From assembly GCA_947178235.1 (NCBI GenBank), contig CAMWXQ010000047.1, positions 1 through 7,581 of the forward strand: DNA of 7,581 bases. The letters run 5' to 3'. The position numbers and the translations under genes are program-made. Shown here one piece after another: positions 1 through 6,770 of the stretch (within the stretch, counting starts at the first letter, position 1; every line of letters begins with the position of its first letter). Below the pieces are notes generated by a model. The model was not told the origin of the DNA. It saw only the letters and a program-made list of their open reading frames with translations, and did not search any database. The DNA is from an uncultured Muribaculaceae bacterium. Its GTDB lineage: Bacteria; Bacteroidota; Bacteroidia; Bacteroidales; Muribaculaceae.

Positions 1-532
1 TCCACGGAACGAGGAACACTGATCCCATCGAGACACGGATGGCGCGGCGGTTGAGCGGGTCGCACGAGGTCGGGGTCAGCACTACGCCGTCTATGCCGAG
101 CGCGGCAGCCGAGCGGAATATCGCGCCAATGTTGGTCGTGTCGACCACGCCGTCTATCACAACAATTCTCCTTGCCTGCGCATTGCATACCTCCTCCAAT
201 GTGCGCGGGGTAGGGCGCCGCATGGCACAGAGCACTCCGCGGGTGAGGGTGTAGCCCGTCAGCTCGGCCAATAGCTCGCGTGAGCCTGTGTAAACGGTCA
301 TTTCGGGATGCCGCGCAATCAGCGGTGCGGCGTCACCCTCGATATGTCGCTCCTCGCATAGAAGCGAGACCGGCTGATAGCCCGCATCCATCGCCACGGC
401 GATCACCTTGGGGCTCTCGGCTATGAAGATCCCTTTCGACGGGTCGAGGCGGTTGCGCAGCTGTGCTTCGGTGAGCCGTGTATAAAGTTCGAGCCCAGGG
501 TCGGCGAGCGAATTGATTCGGATTACGGGCAT
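1..532 (-). CDS. SpoU/TrmH-family RNA 2'-O-methyltransferase (3' end cut off by the window)
   Basis: The gene encodes a SAM-dependent RNA ribose methyltransferase of the SPOUT (trefoil-knot) superfamily, acting on rRNA or tRNA in the cytoplasm; the target nucleotide cannot be told from sequence. The 177 visible residues contain an N-terminal region like the SpoU substrate-binding domain (about residues 1-105), then the start of the catalytic domain. That start has the motif TTNIGAIFRSAAALG (residues 132-146), with the Asn-Ile-Gly and Arg typical of SpoU motif 1, and then SCDPLNRRAIRVSMG (156-170), covering the cofactor-binding region. Family members are usually about 250-270 residues, so some 70-90 C-terminal residues lie outside the window. 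The chosen ATG begins three bases after the stop of the upstream ATPase gene (TGACCCATG), implying translational coupling and last place in the hisS-mlaE-mlaF unit. Family assignment is firm; a specific name (TrmH, RlmB and so on) is not justified. Confidence 0.9.
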   Translation of the reverse strand, partial: MPVIRINSLADPGLELYTRLTEAQLRNRLDPSKGIFIAESPKVIAVAMDAGYQPVSLLCEERHIEGDAAPLIARHPEMTVYTGSRELLAELTGYTLTRGVLCAMRRPTPRTLEEVCNAQARRIVVIDGVVDTTNIGAIFRSAAALGIDGVVLTPTSCDPLNRRAIRVSMGSVFLVPW

Positions 533-535
533 GGG

Positions 536-1312
536 TCAAGGATGGGGCTTCTCGTTGGCGAGTACGTACTTCTTCACCTTCTGGAAGAGGTCGTTTGCAA
601 ATACAAATTCGTTCAGTGCCTCGTTGGCCGAGTGATATATGGCCTGCATGTCACCCACCCACTCGCGGTGACCCTTGTTGAGGAAAATGATATTCTCACC
701 GATGCCGAGCACCGAGTTCATGTCGTGGGTATTAATGACCGTAGTCATGTTGTACTCATGGGTGATGTCGCTCAGCAGTTCATCAATGACGATCGACGTC
801 CTCGGGTCGAGGCCCGAGTTGGGTTCGTCGCAGAAGAGGTAACGGGGATTCAGCGCAATGGCGCGAGCGATGGCTACACGCTTCTGCATACCGCCCGAGA
901 TTTCGGATGGATATTTGTTATTGGCACCTTGGAGCTTGACCCTCTCTATACAGAACTCGGCACGGTCGCGCGCCTCGGCATGGGTCATGTTGGCGAACAT
1001 CGTCAGCGGGAACATCACATTGCCCAACACAGTCTCTGAGTCGAACAGGGCCGATCCCTGGAAGAGCATACCGATCTCTTTGCGCAGCTCCTTGGTCTCC
1101 TTGACGTTCATCTTCATGATGTCGCGGCCGTCGAAGAGAATCTCCCCCTTCTCGGGAGTGATGAGGCCCACGATGCTTTTGAGCAGCACGGTCTTGCCCG
1201 AGCCGCTCTGTCCTATGATGAGGTTGGTCTTGCCGGTCTCGAACGTGGCCGAGACGTCGTGCAGGATGGTCTTGCCGTCGAATGACTTGGAGACGTTCTT
1301 GACTTCGATCAT
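536..1312 (-). CDS. mlaF: MlaF-type ABC transporter ATP-binding protein
   Basis: This is the cytoplasmic ATPase of an Mla/MCE-type lipid transporter, which powers phospholipid movement between inner and outer membrane. The 258-residue product has a complete nucleotide-binding domain: Walker A GQSGSGKT (34-41), Q-loop LFQGSALFDS (84-93; this form is characteristic of the MlaF subfamily), signature SGGMQKR (139-145), Walker B YLFCDEP (158-164), D-loop SGLD (166-169) and switch His196. All catalytic residues are present. The start ATG at 1312 is chosen because the homology begins with MIEVKNVSKSF; the open frame continues upstream to 1501, but that extension is only a shadow of the permease gene. 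The gene overlaps the permease stop by four bases (ATGA), so the two subunits are probably made together. It is followed by an RNA methyltransferase rather than the MCE-domain substrate-binding subunit (MlaD). Family is certain; the lipid substrate is inferred. Confidence 0.93.
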   Translation of the reverse strand: MIEVKNVSKSFDGKTILHDVSATFETGKTNLIIGQSGSGKTVLLKSIVGLITPEKGEILFDGRDIMKMNVKETKELRKEIGMLFQGSALFDSETVLGNVMFPLTMFANMTHAEARDRAEFCIERVKLQGANNKYPSEISGGMQKRVAIARAIALNPRYLFCDEPNSGLDPRTSIVIDELLSDITHEYNMTTVINTHDMNSVLGIGENIIFLNKGHREWVGDMQAIYHSANEALNEFVFANDLFQKVKKYVLANEKPHP

Positions 1313-2058
1313 TGCAGGAGGAGTTTGGTGAGGATGACGTCGACGAGGAGGATGAGGATGCTCGAAGCCACGACGGCGTTGGTCGAAGCCTTGCCCACTT
1401 CGAGCGAGCCCCCCTTCACATAATACCCGTAGTACGACGCCACCGACGTGATGATGAACGAGAAGAAGAGGCTCTTGATCAGACCATACCACACATACCA
1501 CTCGACGAACATCGTCTGGATGCCGTAGATGAAGAGGTTGAGCGGGATAATCCCCGTCGTGATGGAGATGAACACACCTCCCATCAGCGCCATGAATATG
1601 GACAGGATCACGAGCACGGGGATGAAGAGCAGGAAGGCGATGATCTTGGGCAGCACAAGGAAGTTGGCCGAGTTTATGCCCATGATGTCGAGCGCATCGA
1701 TCTGCTCGGTGACGCGCATCGTGCCTATCTCCGACGCGATGTTGCTGCCGACCTTACCAGCGAGGATGAGGCAGAGGATCGAGTTGGAGAATTCGAGCAG
1801 GATTATCTCTCGCGTCGCCATACCCGTGGAGTAGGAGGGTATGAGCGGGGACGTGATGTTGAGCTGCATCTGGATCGTACACACCGCACCGATGAACACC
1901 GAGATCACCAGCACCAGCGGAATCGAATCGATGCCGAGTTTGGTGATTTCGGCCACCATGCGGCTCCCGAATGTGCGCCATCGGTCGGGGATGTTGAACA
2001 CCCTCGACATGAACACGCAGTATTGGCCGAAAGTGGCCAGCGAGTCGGATATTATCAT
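1309..2058 (-). CDS. mlaE: MlaE-type ABC transporter permease
   Basis: This is the inner-membrane permease subunit of an MCE/Mla-type phospholipid transporter. The 249-residue protein is about the usual length of the family (roughly 245-265). It opens with an amphipathic N-terminal stretch, followed by hydrophobic segments around 43-63, 86-102, 134-168 (long, probably two helices), 192-210 and 226-247. The most diagnostic motif is EIGTMRVTEQIDAL (110-123), the conserved cytoplasmic loop of MlaE proteins that contacts the ATPase. The C-terminal EVGKASTNAVVASS (220-233) is also typical of the family. The ATG at 2058 lies 23 bases after the hisS stop with no clear Shine-Dalgarno sequence, as is usual in Bacteroidota. 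Its end overlaps the start of the MlaF-type ATPase by four bases. It probably sits in the same transcript as hisS, since the gap is too short for a recognisable promoter. Confidence 0.93.
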   Translation of the reverse strand: MIISDSLATFGQYCVFMSRVFNIPDRWRTFGSRMVAEITKLGIDSIPLVLVISVFIGAVCTIQMQLNITSPLIPSYSTGMATREIILLEFSNSILCLILAGKVGSNIASEIGTMRVTEQIDALDIMGINSANFLVLPKIIAFLLFIPVLVILSIFMALMGGVFISITTGIIPLNLFIYGIQTMFVEWYVWYGLIKSLFFSFIITSVASYYGYYVKGGSLEVGKASTNAVVASSILILLVDVILTKLLLQ

Positions 2059-2081
2059 CGTGGTCTGATATGATAGCTGTT

Positions 2082-3443
2082 TCAGCCGAGGGCCTCTACG
2101 AGTTCCTCAGCCGTGAGCGACTTCTGTTCGCCCGTAGTCATGTCTTTGAGAGTCACACGGTTCTCCGCGAGTTCGGTCTCACCGATGATGGCCACATATG
2201 GGATGCCGAGTGCATCGGCGCGCCCCATCTGCTTCTTCATCTTGGCCTGGTCGGGATAGATTTCGGCCGATATGCCCGCCTCGCGCAGCTTGCGCATCAG
2301 CTCCATCGAGCGCAGCGCCTCGGCGTGGCCGAAGTTGGTGAACATCACCTTGGCCGCGCCATTGATCTCGGCGGGATAGAGGTCGAGGGCATTCAGCACA
2401 TCGTATATGCGGTCGGCGCCGAAGGAGATGCCCACGCCTGAGAGCCCGGGCATACCGAATACACCCGTGAGATTGTCATATCGGCCGCCGCCAGTGATGC
2501 TGCCTATCTGCACATCCTTGGCCTTGACCTCGATGATGGTACCGGTATAGTAGTTGAGGCCGCGGGCGAGCGAGACGTCGAGCTCGACGTCGGCGCGTAT
2601 GCCGAGTGCGTCGGTCATCGAGAGAACCTCGCGCAGCTCCTCGACACCCTTCATCCCTGTCTCCGAATCTTTGAGCAGTTCGGCGAGGGCATCGAGACGC
2701 TCGGCGGTCGATCCGCTGAGTGTTATCACGGGGGTGATGAAGTCGATCGCCTCAGCCGACAGGCCGCGTTCAGTGAGCTCCTCCTTGACCTTGTCGAGAC
2801 CGATTTTGTCAATCTTGTCTATGGCTACGGTGATGTCCACAATCTTGTCGGGGGCACCGGCGAGCTCCGCGATTCCGGCGAGCACCTTGCGGTTATTCAG
2901 CTTGATGGTGATGCGGATGCCGAGACGGGCGAATACTTCGTCGACGAGGGCGAGCAGCTCGGCCTCGTTGATGAGCGAGTCCGAACCCACCACGTCCGCG
3001 TCACACTGGTAGAACTCGCGGTAACGCCCCTTCTGCGGACGGTCGGCGCGCCATACGGGCTGGATCTGATAGCGCTTGAAAGGCATCTGCAACTCATTGC
3101 GGTGCATCACCACAAATCGGGCGAAGGGGACTGTGAGGTCGTACCGCAGTCCCTTCTCGCACAGTTGGGCGGCGAGTTTGCCGGTCTCCCCCTGTTCGAT
3201 GAGCGCACGATCGACGCCGCGGAGGAAGTCGCCCGAGTTCAACACCTTGAAAAGGAGCTTGTCCCCCTCCTCGCCATACTTGCCCATGAGGGTCGAGAGA
3301 TTCTCCATGGCCGGGGTCTCGATCTGTTGGAACCCATAGAGGCGGAACACCTCGCGGATGGTGGAGAATATATAATTGCGCCTTGCCATTTCGGCAGGCG
3401 AGAAATCGCGTGTCCCCTTGGGGATAGATGGTTTCTGAGCCAT
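2082..3443 (-). CDS. hisS: Histidyl-tRNA synthetase (HisRS)
   Basis: The enzyme charges tRNA-His with histidine using ATP; it is a cytoplasmic class II aminoacyl-tRNA synthetase that works as a homodimer. The 453-residue product has every hallmark in order: N-terminal PKGTRDFSP (8-16, motif 1 region), motif 2 with [14 protein letters not shown] (131-144, Arg132 expected to contact ATP), HisA motif [10 protein letters not shown] (292-301, with the catalytic Arg294), HisB motif GGGRYDNL (318-325), motif 3 [15 protein letters not shown] (336-350), and a C-terminal anticodon-binding domain (about 362-453). It is longer than the E. coli enzyme (about 424 residues), carrying extra sequence between motif 2 and HisA as in other Bacteroidota. 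The ATG at 3443 is the natural start because homology begins at [10 protein letters not shown]. It appears to lead a unit with mlaE, mlaF and the SpoU gene. A candidate promoter embedded in a palindrome lies directly upstream. Confidence 0.98.
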   Translation of the reverse strand: MAQKPSIPKGTRDFSPAEMARRNYIFSTIREVFRLYGFQQIETPAMENLSTLMGKYGEEGDKLLFKVLNSGDFLRGVDRALIEQGETGKLAAQLCEKGLRYDLTVPFARFVVMHRNELQMPFKRYQIQPVWRADRPQKGRYREFYQCDADVVGSDSLINEAELLALVDEVFARLGIRITIKLNNRKVLAGIAELAGAPDKIVDITVAIDKIDKIGLDKVKEELTERGLSAEAIDFITPVITLSGSTAERLDALAELLKDSETGMKGVEELREVLSMTDALGIRADVELDVSLARGLNYYTGTIIEVKAKDVQIGSITGGGRYDNLTGVFGMPGLSGVGISFGADRIYDVLNALDLYPAEINGAAKVMFTNFGHAEALRSMELMRKLREAGISAEIYPDQAKMKKQMGRADALGIPYVAIIGETELAENRVTLKDMTTGEQKSLTAEELVEALG

Positions 3444-3453
3444 TTTATCTGTG

Positions 3454-3490
3454 AGTAACTATTGCACTTGAATCAAAGTGCAAAGTTACT
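3454..3490. repeat. Long near-perfect inverted repeat upstream of hisS
   Basis: On the plus strand the arms are AGTAACT (3454-3460) plus TTGCACTT (3462-3469), and AAGTGCAA (3476-3483) plus AGTTACT (3484-3490). All 15 base pairs match; there is a single unpaired base at 3461 and a six-base centre (3470-3475). On the minus strand one arm contains the candidate -7 element of the hisS promoter, and the other would fall in the hisS leader. It could be an operator. Alternatively it could be a hairpin formed in read-through RNA from the acyltransferase gene; no U-run follows it, so a classical intrinsic terminator is unlikely. Confidence 0.85.
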
Positions 3491-3511
3491 GACTTTTCTC
3501 CAAACACCCAA
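3481..3511 (-). promoter_or_regulatory. Candidate Bacteroidota-type promoter for hisS
   Basis: On the minus strand, TAACTTTG (3488 to 3481) matches the Bacteroidota -7 consensus TAnnTTTG exactly and is followed by CAC. The same TTTGCAC extension occurs at the other good promoter in this window. A partial -33 element, GTTG, ends at 3509, leaving 20 bases between the two, close to the usual spacing. Transcription would start near 3474, giving a leader of about 30 bases before the hisS ATG, too short for a T-box or riboswitch. The assignment rests on consensus matching only. Confidence 0.55.
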
Positions 3512-3513
3512 CA

Positions 3514-4536
3514 CTATTTTTGCCCGAGGAGGTAGTGGGCTGTGCGGGCCCAGAGGGAGGTGGGGTGGGAGCGCAGGTATCTGTATCCTAACCAGGGGAT
3601 GTAGATGCCCGCGACGAGTGAGAGTGTGGTGTGTACCCACCAGGGGAGAGTGACAAAGTGGCCGAGGATCTGCTGTGTGGCGACGTTCAGATACCATGAG
3701 AGCAGGAATATCAAATAATTCGCACCACAGAGATGGTCGAGGAAGCCCCAGTGGCGTGCCTCGATGATGCGCGTGAGCGAGATGCACATGGCTATGGACG
3801 CGACCCCCGAGACAATGTGGGTGTCGATATGAAAATAGGAAACTATCCACAAGCCTCCCGCCGCGATCGCAACCAACGGATTGGTCCATCGTACGACCCT
3901 GTCTACGTCGTCCGAGAATGCGCAGTAGACAGCTCCGAGGGCGAAGAACACGCCGAGGCGCCCGACCATGTTGAGTGAGAGTGTCGGTGGAAGTGCGAAG
4001 GGTGAGAAAATCGGTATCAGAGTGATGGACAGGAAGATGAGGGTTGCTGCGCGTGCAGGCATACCCCCTTTGCGCATAAGGTAGAGCATCGTATAGCCCG
4101 CGGTGAGCAGAACGAAGGAGGCTTGGAGAAACCATAGGTATGGTATCACCAGCCTGTCAGCCGAGACAAAGGCCATGGACAGGTTCTCCCAAGTCATTGC
4201 GATTGGGTCCTCGGCCATCCCCGACATGAGTGTTCGTGGGACGAAGGTGACGAGCGTGAGCGTCACGAACGGCACAAGGAGGCGTCTGATCTTTCCGACG
4301 ACGAAAGTGTGCAGCCTGTGCTTGGGTTCGGATGTGAGCCGCGTGCTGAGGACCATTAGGAAGCCGGAAACGAACATGAACAAGGGCATCATCAGCGTGC
4401 CGATAAGTTTGTACAGGAACAGACTGCGTCCATGGTCGCCGTCGGGGTACATATAGACAGAGTGATAGGCCACCACAAGAATGATGCCTATCACCTGCAT
4501 GTATTCGATGAATTTCAGTCTACCCTCTCCGGCCAT
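3514..4536 (-). CDS. Membrane acyltransferase, acyltransferase 3 family (PF01757 type)
   Basis: The product is a predicted polytopic inner-membrane O-acyltransferase that would transfer an acetyl or other acyl group to a sugar, glycan or lipid; the substrate is unknown. The 340-residue protein has about ten hydrophobic segments: roughly 8-28, 40-62, 85-103, 130-153, 162-180, 188-205, 218-234, 238-256, 270-290 and 298-320. The N-terminal pattern FIEYMQVIGIILVVAYHS (9-26) is the family hallmark region, with the conserved active-site His25. The position eleven residues before it, usually Arg or Lys in the R-X10-H motif, is Gln14. The segment LMMPLFMFVSGFLM (48-61) is also typical. Its ATG is seven bases after the yqgE stop, so it is probably the last gene of a miaB-yqgE unit. 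The 70-base gap to hisS holds the palindrome and promoter. Codon use looks somewhat less GC3-biased than in hisS or miaB (by eye), which would be compatible with an accessory gene. Confidence 0.88.
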   Translation of the reverse strand: MAGEGRLKFIEYMQVIGIILVVAYHSVYMYPDGDHGRSLFLYKLIGTLMMPLFMFVSGFLMVLSTRLTSEPKHRLHTFVVGKIRRLLVPFVTLTLVTFVPRTLMSGMAEDPIAMTWENLSMAFVSADRLVIPYLWFLQASFVLLTAGYTMLYLMRKGGMPARAATLIFLSITLIPIFSPFALPPTLSLNMVGRLGVFFALGAVYCAFSDDVDRVVRWTNPLVAIAAGGLWIVSYFHIDTHIVSGVASIAMCISLTRIIEARHWGFLDHLCGANYLIFLLSWYLNVATQQILGHFVTLPWWVHTTLSLVAGIYIPWLGYRYLRSHPTSLWARTAHYLLGQK

Positions 4537-4543
4537 GTACGGG

Positions 4544-5146
4544 TCAGTTGGCCATGAGGTTGCGGGGGTGGTAGAGCCATCCGCGGAAGCCTGGGCCGAG
4601 GGCGCGGACGGTGTCGTGCCACAGGCTCATGCCGTCCCCTTCGAGCAGACGGGTGCCGTCATGCGCAGGGGAGACGGCCCAGACGTTGCGCCCGAGTTCT
4701 TCTTCGAGCTGCCCGGGTTCCCATCCGCTGTACCCGAGGAAGAAGCGTATCTGTCCGTCGGTGTTGTACCCGTCGCGCAGCAGGTCGAAGACCGAGTCGA
4801 AGTCGCCGCCGAGCCACAGGTCTGGCCCAACGGCGCGTGTGTCGGGCACGATGTCGCCGAGGGTGTGCATGAAGTAGAGCCTGTCGGGGCCGACGGGGCC
4901 GCCTTGATATACGCGGATACCCTTGGGTATTCCCTTGTCGTCCACGAGTTCGTCGAGGGTTGTGTTGGTCGGGTTGTTGAGCACGACGCCCATCGCCTCC
5001 TGGCCCGGCTCATAGTCGATGAGCGAGATGACGGCGTGGTTGAAGTGGTCCTCGCGCAGGAAGGGCTCGGCCACGAGCAGCTTGCCCACGGCGGGGTCCT
5101 CGCCTGTGTAGAGGTCTATGTTGAAGAGGAGCGAATTCTTGTTCAT
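4544..5146 (-). CDS. YqgE/AlgH family protein (DUF179)
   Basis: This belongs to the YqgE/AlgH family, widespread in Gram-negative bacteria and of unresolved biochemical function; in Pseudomonas the homologue AlgH was linked to alginate regulation. The 200-residue product shows the family pattern: GKLLVAEPFL (21-30), GVVLNNP (53-59), GGPV (82-85), and FFLGYSGWEPGQLEEEL (135-151), the most conserved block. Length matches the usual 185-200 residues. No signal peptide or membrane segment is visible, so it is probably cytosolic. The frame is open to an ATG at 5182, but the internal ATG at 5146 (MNKNSLLFNIDLY) is preferred: it fits the family N-terminus and is preceded by the purine-rich AAAGAA. 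The gene lies 86 bases downstream of miaB and seven bases upstream of the acyltransferase, probably co-transcribed with both. Family assignment is firm; the role is unknown. Confidence 0.93.
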   Translation of the reverse strand: MNKNSLLFNIDLYTGEDPAVGKLLVAEPFLREDHFNHAVISLIDYEPGQEAMGVVLNNPTNTTLDELVDDKGIPKGIRVYQGGPVGPDRLYFMHTLGDIVPDTRAVGPDLWLGGDFDSVFDLLRDGYNTDGQIRFFLGYSGWEPGQLEEELGRNVWAVSPAHDGTRLLEGDGMSLWHDTVRALGPGFRGWLYHPRNLMAN

Positions 5147-5205
5147 TTCTTTCGATGAATGGGTTTCCGTACTTATAACCACACAGAGGTGTCGGACGTG
5201 AGGCT

Positions 5206-5230
5206 GCGGATGTTAAATAAACTTAACCGC
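5206..5230 (-). other. Weak hairpin in the miaB-yqgE gap
   Basis: Just after the miaB stop, minus-strand GCGG and TTAA (5230-5223) can pair with TTAA and CCGC further on (to 5206), with a three-base bulge and a small AT-rich loop. No U-run follows, so it is not a standard intrinsic terminator; it may be an RNA processing or stability element, or chance. The rest of the 86-base gap (5147-5232) contains no good match to the Bacteroidota promoter consensus, which favours co-transcription of miaB and yqgE. Confidence 0.25.
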
Positions 5231-5232
5231 GC

Positions 5233-6594
5233 TCAAACGAGCTCGGCGATGAGCGTGGCCGAGGAGGCCGAGACGACGCGCACCCTCACCGTGTCCCCGA
5301 CGCGGTATTCGCCGCGGGGGAGTACGACAGCCTTGTTCTGGCTGTTGCGGCCTACGAACTGCTCCTTCGAGCGCTTCGATACACTCTCGACGAGGACATC
5401 CATCTCGCGGCCTATGTCGCGGCGGTTCGATTCGGCTGATAGCTCGTTCTGCAAGGCAATCATCCTGTTGAGGCGGTCGATCTTAACCTCCTCGGGTACA
5501 TTGTCGGGCATGGTGCGGGCGGCCAGTGTCCCCGGGCGCTCGGAGTACTTGAACATGAAGGCCGAGTCGAAGCCGACTTCGCGCATGAGGCTCAGTGTCT
5601 CCTCGAAGTCCTCCTCGGTCTCGTCGTGGAAGCCGGTGAAGAGGTCGGTCGAGATACCGCAGTCGGGAATGGCCGCGCGGATGGCGGCGATGCGCCCGAG
5701 ATACCACTCGCGGGTGTACTTGCGGTTCATGCTTTTGAGCACCCGGTTGCTCCCCGACTGGACGGGCAGGTGGATGTGGCGGCAGATGTTGGGTCGGGAG
5801 GCTATGACGGCGATGGTCTCGTCGCTCATGTCCTTGGGGTGCGAGGTGGTGAAGCGGATGCGCATCTCCGGGGCGGCGTCGGCGACCATGGCGAGCAGCT
5901 CGGGGAATCCCGTGACCGTTCCGTCGGGATTCTCGTATCGGTACGAATTGACGTTCTGGCCGAGCAGTGTGGCCTCCTTGTACCCGTTGTCACGCAGGTC
6001 GCGCAGTTCGGCGAGGATGCTCTCGGGTTCACGCGAACGCTCGCGGCCGCGGGTATACGGGACGATGCAGTACGAGCAGAAGTTGTTGCATCCGCGCATG
6101 ATGCTGATGAATCCCGCGACCTTCTGAGCCCCGAGACGCTTGGGGATGATGTCGCGGTAGGTTTCCGTGGTGCTGAGTTCGATATTGACTGCCTTCTCGC
6201 CCGCCTCGACCGAGGCGAAGAGGTTGGGGAGGTCGTTGTAAGCATCGGGGCCAGCCACGAGGTCGACGCCGTGGTTGGCGACGAGATCCTCCTTTACGCG
6301 TTCGGCCATGCATCCGACAACGCCGATGATCAGACGCGGCTCGGTCGAGGGGCGTTTGCGGCGGATGGCGTTGAGTGCGGCCAGACGGCTGACAATCTTC
6401 TGCTCGGCATTGTCGCGTATCGAGCATGTGTTGAGCAGCACTGCGTCGGCCTCTTCGAGCGAGGGGGCCGCGTCGTATCCTGCGGTGGCCATGATGGAGG
6501 CCACTACCTCGCTGTCGGCCACGTTCATCTGACAGCCGTAAGTCTCTATGTATAGTTTTCGGTCGGGGGTCATGTGACGTAAATAATTGGTCAT
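5233..6594 (-). CDS. miaB: tRNA-2-methylthio-N6-dimethylallyladenosine synthase MiaB
   Basis: MiaB is a radical-SAM methylthiotransferase that converts i6A37 to ms2i6A37 in tRNAs reading codons that begin with U, improving decoding fidelity. With the start at 6594 the protein has 453 residues, the usual length. Domains in order: the N-terminal UPF0004 domain with ETYGCQMN (17-24) and the second iron-sulfur cluster ligands Cys21, Cys57 and Cys95; the radical-SAM domain with CNNFCSYC (Cys169, Cys173, Cys176) followed by IVPYTRGRERSR; and a C-terminal TRAM domain (about 388-452). STTETYRDIIP (141-151) and LLGQNVNSY (210-218) are also MiaB-like. Start choice is uncertain: ATGs in frame lie at 6621, 6594 and 6573. 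The 6594 start has purine-rich AAGAGA upstream, but 6573 (446 residues) is nearly as plausible. It heads the miaB-yqgE-acyltransferase unit and is divergent from the unknown gene at 6771. Confidence 0.97.
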   Translation of the reverse strand: MTNYLRHMTPDRKLYIETYGCQMNVADSEVVASIMATAGYDAAPSLEEADAVLLNTCSIRDNAEQKIVSRLAALNAIRRKRPSTEPRLIIGVVGCMAERVKEDLVANHGVDLVAGPDAYNDLPNLFASVEAGEKAVNIELSTTETYRDIIPKRLGAQKVAGFISIMRGCNNFCSYCIVPYTRGRERSREPESILAELRDLRDNGYKEATLLGQNVNSYRYENPDGTVTGFPELLAMVADAAPEMRIRFTTSHPKDMSDETIAVIASRPNICRHIHLPVQSGSNRVLKSMNRKYTREWYLGRIAAIRAAIPDCGISTDLFTGFHDETEEDFEETLSLMREVGFDSAFMFKYSERPGTLAARTMPDNVPEEVKIDRLNRMIALQNELSAESNRRDIGREMDVLVESVSKRSKEQFVGRNSQNKAVVLPRGEYRVGDTVRVRVVSASSATLIAELV

Positions 6595-6624
6595 TAATCT
6601 CTTGTCTTGACCTGTCCGCATCTT

Positions 6625-6650
6625 GTCAGAGCTGATGTGCCCGACTGACA
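6625..6650. repeat. Small inverted repeat TGTCAG / CTGACA in the miaB leader
   Basis: Arms TGTCAG (6625-6630) and CTGACA (6645-6650) are perfect inverted copies around a 14-base centre. They lie between the candidate miaB promoter and the miaB start, so they could be a leader hairpin or an operator. At this length a chance match is quite possible. Confidence 0.35.
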
Positions 6651-6671
6651 GAGGCGGAAGACTTCACGCGT

Positions 6672-6689
6672 GGGCAAACTTTTTGGCCC
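6672..6689. repeat. Imperfect palindrome between the divergent promoters
   Basis: Plus-strand GGG-CAAA (6672-6678) and TTTG-G-CCC (6682-6689) form seven pairs with one bulged base and a three-base centre. It overlaps the candidate miaB -7 element and sits just upstream of the -33 element of the plus-strand promoter, a position suited to an operator. Next to it is the 8-base perfect palindrome CACGCGTG (6665-6672). Both are seen in the sequence; a regulatory role is inference. Confidence 0.35.
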
Positions 6690-6705
6690 TTCGGTTTTGT
6701 GAAAA
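6675..6705 (-). promoter_or_regulatory. Weak candidate promoter for miaB
   Basis: On the minus strand, TTTT (6705-6702) stands where TTTG is expected, then 19 bases, then AAAGTTTG (6682-6675), matching TAnnTTTG in all but the first base. The spacing equals that of the stronger divergent promoter. Transcription would start near 6668, giving a leader of about 70-95 bases before miaB depending on the true start. Consensus match is partial. Confidence 0.3.
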
Positions 6706-6726
6706 GAGTAATAATGAGTATTTTTG
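6696..6726 (+). promoter_or_regulatory. Bacteroidota-type promoter for the unknown gene at 6771
   Basis: TTTG (6696-6699), a 19-base spacer, then TATTTTTG (6719-6726) followed by CAC: an exact fit to the Bacteroidota TTTG / TAnnTTTG promoter with the expected spacing. Transcription would start near 6733, about 38 bases before the ATG at 6771. This also argues against a GTG start at 6699, which would lie inside the promoter. The following leader is AT-rich, unlike the surrounding DNA. Confidence 0.65.
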
Positions 6727-6770
6727 CACAAAATTACACATTTTTCCGCCAAACACCAAACCCGAAGGCC

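Noticed and set aside
39..254. Small plus-strand frame at the left edge
   Set aside because: It is opposite the SpoU methyltransferase gene, whose minus-strand reading frame has clear motifs.
1313..1501. N-terminal extension of the MlaF-type ATPase
   Set aside because: The 63 extra residues lie entirely within the permease gene in another frame, and family homology starts at the ATG at 1312.
1312..2073. Long 253-codon open frame on the plus strand opposite the MlaE permease
   Set aside because: Its product is an implausible run of Asp, Glu, His and Arg with no hydrophobic core, a by-product of the GC-rich third positions of the real gene, which has full MlaE motifs.
3444..3513. T-box, histidine leader peptide or riboswitch upstream of hisS
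   Set aside because: The gap is only 70 bases, there is no run of His codons or T-box sequence, and the likely leader is about 30 bases.
4481..5158. 225-codon plus-strand frame opposite yqgE
   Set aside because: Val/Glu/Ala-rich shadow of a well-supported YqgE gene.
5159..6127. 322-codon plus-strand frame opposite miaB
   Set aside because: Ser/Arg-rich composition typical of a shadow frame; no domain pattern, and it overlaps miaB almost entirely.
5626..6555. 309-codon plus-strand open frame opposite miaB
   Set aside because: miaB carries all cluster cysteines and the TRAM domain on the minus strand; the antisense frame shows no recognisable motif.
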